Below, piece by piece: positions 7,930 to 14,104 of a stretch of 14,104 bases of DNA. This DNA comes from CAYTSW01 sp964440605 (GTDB lineage: Bacteria > Planctomycetota > Phycisphaerae > Phycisphaerales > UBA1924), in NCBI GenBank assembly GCA_964440605.1, contig CAYTSW010000069.1:1-14104 (forward strand), written 5' to 3'. The translations under genes and the position numbers were made by a program. Within the stretch, counting starts at the first letter, position 1. Every line of letters starts with the position of its first letter. The notes under the pieces are model-generated. The model saw only the letters and a list, made by a program, of their open reading frames with translations, was not told the origin of the DNA and made no database searches.

Positions 7930-8658
7930 TTACGCCGCGCGCTGGAGCAATTCGCGCGTGCGACTGCGCAGCGCCCATGCCAGCCCGGAGATCGCCAGCG
8001 CCGCGAACGCCAGGCCGAACCCGCGCGATGGGAAACACGCCAGCGTCAGCAGCGGGGCAAGCACCACGACGACACCCGCGGCTTCCGCTAGCGTCTCGCT
8101 GCCAGCCAAACGTCCGAGCTTGCGGATGAGCAGGATGCTCGCGATGGCGTGCGACGCGGTCGCGACGAGAAAGACCAGCGCGACGCCGGCGATCAACGAC
8201 TCCGTGCCGCCCGCGAGCTGGCCGGCGCAGACGAGCGTGAGCGCCGCGAGGAGCGTCGCCGCGGTTGCGCGTGTCGCGGCTCCGGTATGCACCGGCGTCA
8301 CATGCCGGTCGTCGGGGGTCGCCAGGAACCACGCGCCCACCGCGTGCGCAACGATCGACAGCACCAATCCCGCGTACACCGTCCATTCAGGCAGCCCGGC
8401 GATGACGAGCGTCGGCCGGCTGAAGAGGTCGCCGAGGATCAGCGAGCTTGCCGCGACGCCAACGCCCGCGATCATCACGATCGTCGCGCCCCACACCATC
8501 CGACGAAGCGTGCGCGGGTGGGCGCGTTCGAGCGGGGCGTGGTCGCGGTGAAGGCTGACGAAGATGTTGAGCCCGCACTCCGGACACACGCCGTCGGCAG
8601 CGAGGCCGGTGAGGTCGTAGCCGCAGGTGAGGCAGCGCGGGCCGCCTTCGAGGGGCAT
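7930..8658 (-). CDS. six-helix membrane protein with N-terminal zinc ribbon
   Basis: 242 residues from the ATG at 8658, two bases after the stop of the upstream protease gene, so translation is probably coupled. The long upstream extension of this frame is only the shadow of that gene. The N-terminus reads CLTCGYDLTGL...CPECG (Cys at 9, 12, 25, 28), a treble-clef/zinc-ribbon style four-cysteine site that is very common in planctomycete membrane proteins. Six hydrophobic segments follow at about 58-76, 91-111, 132-149, 155-177, 192-209 and 213-230, with short loops and an arginine-rich end. It is an inner-membrane protein with its metal-binding knob probably in the cytoplasm. I recognise no transporter or enzyme motif. 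It is the last gene of a three-gene operon. Confidence 0.8.
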   Translation of the reverse strand: MPLEGGPRCLTCGYDLTGLAADGVCPECGLNIFVSLHRDHAPLERAHPRTLRRMVWGATIVMIAGVGVAASSLILGDLFSRPTLVIAGLPEWTVYAGLVLSIVAHAVGAWFLATPDDRHVTPVHTGAATRATAATLLAALTLVCAGQLAGGTESLIAGVALVFLVATASHAIASILLIRKLGRLAGSETLAEAAGVVVVLAPLLTLACFPSRGFGLAFAALAISGLAWALRSRTRELLQRAA

Positions 8659-8660
8659 AT

Positions 8661-9878
8661 TCAGGGGACCAGTTCGACGACGGGCGCGCTCAGCTCGCGC
8701 TGCGAGCCGTCGCGTTCGACGAGCATCGTCAGCCGATCGGAAGACTCGACGATTTCGCGCCACGTGCCGCACCCGAGTTCCGGGATCGGCAGCCCGTTCA
8801 CGCCGACGACGACGTCGCCGGCGCGGAGCCCGCCGACGTTTCGGGGCTGGAAGACCTCGATGATGCGCCACTCGTCGGCCTGCCGCTCGAAGCCGACCGC
8901 GACGCCGCGCTTGGCGACGAAGCGCTTGCCCTCGGCGCCGGGCTCGCCCTTGAAGACGAAGCGCACGAGCCGGGCGCGTTGGTCGATGCTGATGATGAAG
9001 CGCTCCATCGTGTCGGTGCCGAGCTTGGCCGAGCCGTTGGTCGGGGCGAAGAGCATGCCCTCGAAGGTGTGCGTACCGATGGTCACGTCGTCCGCGAGGC
9101 GGCCCTGCTCCAAGATCTCTGTGCCCGTGATGGTCGCCGAGGCGCCGACGGGTTGCGGCTGGGTTGCTACGCCGTACCGCTCCCACTCGGGCAGCGCGAG
9201 CGCGGTGGCGCCCGCCGAGTCGATCAGCACGTCAAGATCGCGCTCGCCGATCTGAATGGTGACGAACGGGTCCTGCCCGTTGGGCGCGAGCTTCATCTGC
9301 AACAGCTCGCCGAAGGGCTTGTTGGAGAGCGTGTCCTCGGCGAGGCGCACCTCGCGGGCCGGGTAGTCGAGCGTGAGCACGTAGTCATGGAACGTGCGCA
9401 CGCCCATGATGCCGGCGATCGGCTCGCCCAGCGCGCCGGAGATGCCCGAGAGGTCGAGCAGGATCGTTTCGAAGCTCTCAAAGGCGAACGGCCCGGAGGA
9501 CATGGACTCGACGTAGAACTGCCGAACGTCCTCGATCACGCCGCCCTCGGCGCCGACGACTTCCTCCTGCCGCTCCTCGATGAGGTAGCCCGGCATGCGC
9601 TGGGCGAAGGATGAGTCGAGCACCGTCGTCGTCGCGCCGGTGTCGAGGAACATGGGGAACGGCCCCTGGCCGTTGATCATCACGTCGACGATGAAGTACC
9701 TGCCGCACATCCGGCCGGGCAGCGTCGCCTCAAGCGTCGTGGCGCCGATATCGACCGCCGGGTCGATGAACGATCGCGCCGGCGCGCGGTCGGGCGTCAT
9801 CGCGGGGCGCTGGCACCCGGCGAGCGCGGCGACCATCGTCAACGTCAGCGCCGCCGCCGTCGTCTTCGCGTTCATCAT
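8661..9878 (-). CDS. lipoprotein retropepsin-like aspartyl protease with C-terminal PDZ domain
   Basis: 405 residues; GGAGGAGG is just upstream of two adjacent ATG codons (9878 and 9875), either of which may be used. The signal ends in ALAGC with the lipidated Cys at 22, so the protein should be membrane-anchored and face the periplasm. Two pepsin-like halves follow: the first has FLDTGATTTVLD with Asp79, and the second IDSAGATALALP with Asp220. The second site is DSAG instead of D(T/S)G. Residues about 325-400 form a PDZ domain (VGGLRAGDVVVGVNGLPIPE). This class joins two aspartates from the two halves into one active site, or works as a dimer; PDZ domains bind C-terminal peptides. Its neighbours, 32 bases upstream and two bases downstream, are an exported nuclease-family protein and a zinc-ribbon membrane protein. 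Substrate unknown. Confidence 0.82.
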   Translation of the reverse strand: MMNAKTTAAALTLTMVAALAGCQRPAMTPDRAPARSFIDPAVDIGATTLEATLPGRMCGRYFIVDVMINGQGPFPMFLDTGATTTVLDSSFAQRMPGYLIEERQEEVVGAEGGVIEDVRQFYVESMSSGPFAFESFETILLDLSGISGALGEPIAGIMGVRTFHDYVLTLDYPAREVRLAEDTLSNKPFGELLQMKLAPNGQDPFVTIQIGERDLDVLIDSAGATALALPEWERYGVATQPQPVGASATITGTEILEQGRLADDVTIGTHTFEGMLFAPTNGSAKLGTDTMERFIISIDQRARLVRFVFKGEPGAEGKRFVAKRGVAVGFERQADEWRIIEVFQPRNVGGLRAGDVVVGVNGLPIPELGCGTWREIVESSDRLTMLVERDGSQRELSAPVVELVP

Positions 9879-9910
9879 CCGCCTCCTCCCCGCCCCGCAA
9901 GAACCCCGGC

Positions 9911-10978
<1,068 letters not shown>

Positions 10979-11248
10979 CGGCCCCTCCTGTTCATCGCGG
11001 GAACCCGCCCGCGGGTCATTCGTCCAAAGGTTCACGAGCGCCGCCCGGCCGATCCGGAAGATCACGGGAACACCAGCGGGCGGCACGGCGTCGATTATAC
11101 GGACACCGCACAACCCGGATCCGCCCCCCACTTCCACCCGGGCGCACATCACCGCTTCGCCCGTCTTGCCCCATCCGCCGGGCCGATCCGATCCTTCAAC
11201 AGCACGATATCGACGTGCACCCCCTCACAGGGAGGCCGAGGACACGCC
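10979..11248. other. divergent promoter region
   Basis: These 270 bases separate the exported EEP-family operon (minus) from the lipoprotein-kynA-kynU operon (plus). Apart from the TATAAT listed separately I see only GC-rich short inverted repeats (such as CCCGCGGG near 11008) and a CGATATCG palindrome near 11211. No further gene was found in any frame. Confidence 0.4.
11094..11099 (-). promoter_or_regulatory. possible -10 box of the EEP-protease-membrane protein operon
   Basis: A perfect TATAAT on the minus strand stands out in this GC-rich gap. No good -35 lies 16-18 bases upstream and no TGn extension is present. If used, the leader would be about 110 bases. Confidence 0.35.
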
Positions 11249-11461
11249 ATGATCGCACCGACCACTCCAGCCCCTCGCCCGAGCCGCGCCGGCCGCGCCG
11301 CGGTGGTGCTCACGGCCGCCGGCGGATTGCTGGCGCTCAGCGGCTGCGCGGGCCGCTTCGCCGCCGAGCGCGCGTCCATCGAGCACCGGCCCTTCCTCGT
11401 CTCCGCGTCGACTCCGCCGAGTGACGCGCCCGTGGCGGTCGTGAACGCTTCGGAACGCTGA
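11249..11461 (+). CDS. small lipoprotein (70 residues), unknown function
   Basis: GAGG ends seven bases before the ATG at 11249, with a second GGAGG just upstream. Residues about 17-32 (AAVVLTAAGGLLALSGC) form a lipoprotein signal with arginines before it and a clear lipobox LSGC, so the mature product is only about 37 residues after Cys at position 33. The mature part is rich in Ala, Ser and Pro with no recognisable domain (it ends VAVVNASER). It is the first gene before kynA, 79 bases away on the same strand. Tiny lipoproteins of unknown role are common in planctomycete-like genomes; a link with tryptophan breakdown is not known to me and may be simple read-through. Confidence 0.7.
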   Translation: MIAPTTPAPRPSRAGRAAVVLTAAGGLLALSGCAGRFAAERASIEHRPFLVSASTPPSDAPVAVVNASER

Positions 11462-11466
11462 ACCTC

Positions 11467-11480
11467 GAACACGCGTGTTC
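11467..11480. promoter_or_regulatory. perfect 14-bp palindrome upstream of kynA
   Basis: GAACACGCGTGTTC is perfectly self-complementary and lies between the lipoprotein stop and the kynA start, about 60 bases before the GTG. It follows three more GAAC copies at 11443, 11453 and 11460. A regulator operator is the likeliest reading. The half-site spacing (GAAC-N6-GTTC) differs from the Gram-positive LexA box (GAAC-N4-GTTC). Confidence 0.4.
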
Positions 11481-11540
11481 CGGCGGTGCCCGGACCCCCG
11501 TAGCATGCCGGTGACCCCCACCCGCTGCGAGGAGCCCGCC

Positions 11541-12383
11541 GTGCCGCCACGCGCCTTCGAGGAGACGATCCACACCGAGTTCAAGGACCGCCTCAGCTAC
11601 GGCGGGTACCTCAAGCTCGACCAGATCCTCTCCGCCCAGATCCCCGTCTCCACCTCCAAGCATCACGACGAGATGCTCTTCATCATCCAGCACCAGACCT
11701 CCGAGCTCTGGATGAAGCTCATCATCCACGAACTCCGCGCCGCGATGGCGATGGTCGCAGGCGACGAGCTCGAGCCGGCGTTCAAGATCCTCGCCCGCGT
11801 CAAGCACATCCAGAGCCAGCTCTACAACCAGTGGGCCGTCCTTGCGACGCTCACCCCCAGCGAGTACATGCAGTTCCGCTCCGACCTGGGCCACGCCAGC
11901 GGCTTCCAATCGTTCCAGTACCGCGAGATCGAGTTCCTCCTGGGCAATAAGGACGCCAGCAGCCTGCGCGTCTTCACCGATCAGCCCGAACTCCACCAGC
12001 GCCTGGCCGACACCCTCGCCTCGCCCTCGCTCTACGACGAGTTCATCCGCTGGCTGAGCCGGCGGCGCGGCGACGTGCCCGCTGAAGCCGCCGACCGCGA
12101 CTGGACGAAGCCCTATGAGCCGCACCCCGGCCTCATGCCCGTTTTCAAGGACATCTACGAGCACCCCGACGACCACTGGGACGCCTACGAGATGTGCGAG
12201 AAGCTCGTGGACATCGAAGAGTCCTTCGCGCTCTGGCGCTTCCGTCACCTCAAGACCGTCGAACGCATCATCGGCTTCAAACGGGGCACTGGCGGCTCCT
12301 CGGGCGTACCCTTCCTCCGAGCCGCCATCGACACGCGGCTCTTCCCCGAACTCTGGGACGTCCGCACGGAGATCGGCACATGA
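11541..12383 (+). CDS. kynA: tryptophan 2,3-dioxygenase
   Basis: 280 residues from a GTG at 11541, chosen because GAGGAG sits six bases upstream and the protein then starts, as in the Xanthomonas enzyme, shortly before IHTEFKDRLSYGGYL (10-24). The heme enzyme adds O2 across the indole ring of tryptophan to give N-formylkynurenine, the first step of the kynurenine pathway. Visible landmarks: HHDEMLFIIQHQTSELWMKL (41-60) with the substrate-side His42, LTPSEYMQFRSDLG with Arg113, SGFQSFQYREIEFLLGNK (120-137), LWRFRHLKTVERIIGFKRGTGGSSG (231-255) with the heme ligand His236 and Thr250, and FPELWDVRT (268-276). It is slightly shorter than the roughly 300-residue family because of a short tail. Its stop overlaps the kynU start by four bases (ATGA). 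Confidence 0.96.
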   Translation: MPPRAFEETIHTEFKDRLSYGGYLKLDQILSAQIPVSTSKHHDEMLFIIQHQTSELWMKLIIHELRAAMAMVAGDELEPAFKILARVKHIQSQLYNQWAVLATLTPSEYMQFRSDLGHASGFQSFQYREIEFLLGNKDASSLRVFTDQPELHQRLADTLASPSLYDEFIRWLSRRRGDVPAEAADRDWTKPYEPHPGLMPVFKDIYEHPDDHWDAYEMCEKLVDIEESFALWRFRHLKTVERIIGFKRGTGGSSGVPFLRAAIDTRLFPELWDVRTEIGT

Positions 12384-13654
12384 CCCCCCTACCGCCCCCG
12401 CCTCACGCCGCGGCTACCCTCAGAGATGCGGTCGCTCGGCTCGAGATTCCTGAAGACATCGCGGACGCTGTTTCGGCGCTTGGCGATGGGCCGCTGACGG
12501 ACGACGGGCTTGCGGCGCATATCCGCCCGCGCTTTTCGCGTGTGCTCGAGCGCGACGAGATCTATCTGGCAAATCACTCGCTCGGCCGCCCGCTCGACCG
12601 CACCAACGACGACGTGCGCGAGGCGATGGACCTCTGGTACGCCGACATGGACGGCGCGTGGGAGGCGTGGCTGAAGGAGATTGAGCTGTACCGCGCCCGC
12701 TGGGCCGCGATGATCGGCGCGTCCCGGCCCGACTGCGTCGTGCCCAAAACCAACGCGGGCCAGGGCCTGCGGGCGATCCTCAACGCCCTGCCCGTGGACC
12801 GCCCGCGCGTCGTCGCGACACGCGGCGAGTTTGACTCGATGGACGTCATCCTCAAGACGTACCAGCATCGCAGCCGAGCCGAAGTGCGCTGGGTCGAGCC
12901 CGACGCCGAGGGACTGTTCCACGCCGATGACGTCATCGGCGCCATCACCGACGAGACGGACCTTGTGCTCGTCAGCCAGGTCTACTTCGTGACGGGCCAG
13001 TTGCTCGAGGGTCTGGAGCGCATCATCGAAGCTGCGCACGACCGCGGTGCGCTGGTTGTCGTCGACACGTACCACTCCGCCGGCGTGATGCCCGTCGACA
13101 TGGCGGCGTTGGACGCCGACTTCGCCGTGGGCGGCGCGTACAAGTACGTGCGCGGCGGCGCAGGCGCCTGCTGGCTGATGATCCACCCACGCCACCTCGA
13201 CGCCGAGCCGCGTGCACTCGTCACCCTCGACACCGGCTGGTTCGCCAAGGAAAACGTCTTCGCCTACGAGCGGCACGACCCGCCCCGGTTCGGGGCGGGC
13301 GGCGACGCCTGGCTCGAGTCCACACCCCCCATCCTCACCGCCTACCAGGCCCGCTCCGGGCTGTGTCTGACCCTCGCCCTCGGCCTCGACCGCCTGCGGG
13401 CGCACAACCTTTGCCAGCAAAGCCGCCTCAACGACTACCTCACCGAGGCCGGCGTCCCGACCCGCACGCTCGACCCGCGCGGCGCGTACTTGCTGATCCC
13501 CACCAACGACGCCCAAGCGCTCTGTGCGGCGCTGAAACACGCCGGCGTGAACACCGACGCCCGCGGCCCCTACGTCCGCCTCTGTCCCGACATCCTCACG
13601 ACCGACGACGAGCTCCGCGATGCAGCCATGCGCATCGCGAAAGTGATGAACTGA
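12380..13654 (+). CDS. kynU: kynureninase
   Basis: 424 residues starting inside the kynA stop (ATGA overlap), so the two are translationally coupled. Kynureninase uses PLP to cleave kynurenine into anthranilate and alanine (or 3-hydroxykynurenine into 3-hydroxyanthranilate). The fold is aminotransferase class V: IYLANHSLGRPL (61-72) matches the kynureninase YLxxNSLG signature, KTNAGQGL (123-130) holds the PLP phosphate, VVDTYHSAGVMPVD (227-240) supplies the ring-binding Asp229 and His232, and GAYKYVRGGAGACWL (252-266) has the Schiff-base Lys255. Length fits the family. The assignment rests on these motifs together with the kynA partner; a relative acting on another substrate is possible but less likely. 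No formamidase gene is nearby. Confidence 0.88.
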   Translation: MTPLPPPPHAAATLRDAVARLEIPEDIADAVSALGDGPLTDDGLAAHIRPRFSRVLERDEIYLANHSLGRPLDRTNDDVREAMDLWYADMDGAWEAWLKEIELYRARWAAMIGASRPDCVVPKTNAGQGLRAILNALPVDRPRVVATRGEFDSMDVILKTYQHRSRAEVRWVEPDAEGLFHADDVIGAITDETDLVLVSQVYFVTGQLLEGLERIIEAAHDRGALVVVDTYHSAGVMPVDMAALDADFAVGGAYKYVRGGAGACWLMIHPRHLDAEPRALVTLDTGWFAKENVFAYERHDPPRFGAGGDAWLESTPPILTAYQARSGLCLTLALGLDRLRAHNLCQQSRLNDYLTEAGVPTRTLDPRGAYLLIPTNDAQALCAALKHAGVNTDARGPYVRLCPDILTTDDELRDAAMRIAKVMN

Positions 13655-13665
13655 GCAAAGCGTGC

Positions 13666-13691
13666 CACTGACCTGGCTCTCCAGGTCAGTG
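13666..13691 (+). terminator. hairpin terminator-like structure after kynU
   Basis: A perfect 11-bp stem (CACTGACCTGG with its complement at 13681-13691) closes a four-base CTCT loop, beginning 11 bases after the kynU stop. It is followed by CTTCAGC, so it has no T-run. It may act on both strands, as a gene converges from the right. The same stem may recur as a repeat; this window has only one copy. Confidence 0.6.
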
Positions 13692-13728
13692 CTTCAGCGT
13701 CCGACGCACAAGGCCACCAGGCTCGCGC

Positions 13729-13790
13729 CCGGGGCTCGCTTGCGCTTCTGCTCGCTCAGGCAACCGCAGAAGCGCGATTCTCGGCCCCGG
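13729..13790. repeat. two-stem inverted repeat (possible dispersed element)
   Basis: An outer 7-bp stem (CCGGGGC at 13729-13735, GCCCCGG at 13784-13790) encloses an inner perfect 10-bp stem (GCGCTTCTGC at 13742-13751, GCAGAAGCGC at 13766-13775) with a 14-base loop. It holds the 3' end of the adjacent small gene, whose TGA falls in the inner loop. It also carries GCTCGCT twice. Together with the kynU hairpin it makes a termination-like zone between convergent genes. Whether it recurs elsewhere cannot be seen here. Confidence 0.5.
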
Positions 13791-14037
13791 CATGAGCGTG
13801 GACGGGTTCGCCGTTCGGCGCGACCCGTCGTCGGATGCCGCTGGCGGTCTGCCGCATCTTGCTAGCGGTGGTGCGTGGGATGTCGAGGTGAGCCGCCTCG
13901 CGGGTCAGCTCGTCGGCCATCCACAGCGCCACCGCCCGTCGCGTCCCGCCGCCCAGGCCCAACTCGACGCGCTTGGCGTCGTGCTCGGCCATCTGGAGAA
14001 GGACGCGGGCGTATGCCTCGTCGTGCTCTTTGCTCAT
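13756..14037 (-). CDS. small helical protein with possible helix-turn-helix, unknown function
   Basis: 93 residues from the ATG at 14037, with GGGAG about seven bases upstream. Codon third positions are mostly G or C up to about residue 80. The first half is charged and helical (SKEHDEAYARVLLQMAEHDAKRV). Residues about 46-70 (ELTREAAHLDIPRTTASKMRQ) have the spacing of a helix-turn-helix, like the region-4/LuxR style EAA...xIPxxTxxxxxR, so a DNA-binding role is possible. The last 15 or so codons lie inside the two-stem inverted repeat and are likely non-conserved. I do not recognise a named family. It converges on kynU and may be co-transcribed with an upstream gene. Confidence 0.55.
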   Translation of the reverse strand: MSKEHDEAYARVLLQMAEHDAKRVELGLGGGTRRAVALWMADELTREAAHLDIPRTTASKMRQTASGIRRRVAPNGEPVHAHAGAENRASAVA

Positions 14038-14104
14038 GTCTCGCTCCCGTCACCCGGCGGGCAGAGCGGCCGGGTCTTACTCCGCTGGGAGACTGCGATC
14101 GGGG
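14034..14104 (-). CDS. possible C-terminal fragment of an upstream gene
   Basis: A frame open from the right window edge ends with TGA at 14036-14034, sharing ATGA with the start of the next gene. Only 22 residues are visible (ending PLCPPGDGSET), with G or C in most third positions. The ATGA arrangement is common in operons, but another frame ending in TAA about 30 bases earlier is equally possible, so this is weak. Confidence 0.25.
   Translation of the reverse strand, partial: PIAVSQRSKTRPLCPPGDGSET

Noticed and set aside
11467..11480. LexA/SOS box
   Set aside because: The half-sites GAAC and GTTC are six bases apart, not four, and no SOS gene follows.
11475..11540. Upstream in-frame starts of KynA (11475, 11505)
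   Set aside because: Neither has a ribosome site, and the frame overlaps the palindrome; the GTG at 11541 with GAGGAG fits better.

Overview
This is a high-GC bacterial window with dense, mostly single-copy housekeeping and secondary-metabolism genes and no phage, transposon, rRNA, tRNA or CRISPR signal. Two proteins have a look I associate with planctomycetes, especially Phycisphaerae: a membrane protein opening with a CxxCGYDL...CPECG zinc ribbon, and a PilZ protein of the 'NLSxxG...GGF...G(T/S)PC' type. The taxonomic guess is inference; no marker gene is present.

Layout. (1) 1-489, minus: a PilZ domain protein cut by the left edge, whose last visible residues look like the start of a receiver domain. 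A possible 56-codon gene (550-720, minus) fills part of the gap upstream of it. (2) 828-4549, minus: a methyl-cycle operon read in the order ArsR-type regulator fused to a methyltransferase, then ahcY (S-adenosylhomocysteine hydrolase), then metF (methylenetetrahydrofolate reductase). A good promoter (TTGACG, 17 bases, TACCAT) with a perfect inverted-repeat operator lies directly at the regulator's start codon. A very stable hairpin with a GAGA loop separates ahcY from metF. (3) 4586-5272, minus: a TPR lipoprotein. (4) 5388-7748, plus: a small stand-alone protein resembling the 3'-phosphoesterase domain of LigD, followed 36 bases later by a glutamine-dependent asparagine synthetase. (5) 7930-10978, minus: an operon of an exported endonuclease/exonuclease/phosphatase-family protein, a lipoprotein aspartyl protease with a PDZ domain, and a six-helix membrane protein with a zinc ribbon. 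(6) 11249-13654, plus: a 70-residue lipoprotein, then tryptophan 2,3-dioxygenase (kynA) and kynureninase (kynU) overlapping by four bases, closed by an 11-bp hairpin. (7) 13756-14104, minus: a small helical, possibly helix-turn-helix protein whose 3' end lies inside a large two-stem inverted repeat, and a fragment of a gene that may overlap its start.

How the genes work together. AhcY removes the SAH produced by methyltransferases and yields homocysteine; MetF supplies the methyl-folate used to remethylate it. The regulator carries its own SAM/SAH-type methyltransferase domain, so it may sense the SAM/SAH ratio and control the operon through the operator at its start. KynA and KynU convert tryptophan to N-formylkynurenine and kynurenine to anthranilate plus alanine; the connecting formamidase is not here. 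The strongest candidates for further study are the operator/promoter of the methyl-cycle operon, the palindrome upstream of kynA, the lipoprotein at the head of the kynurenine operon, and altered key residues in the asparagine synthetase, the LigD-like protein and the aspartyl protease.
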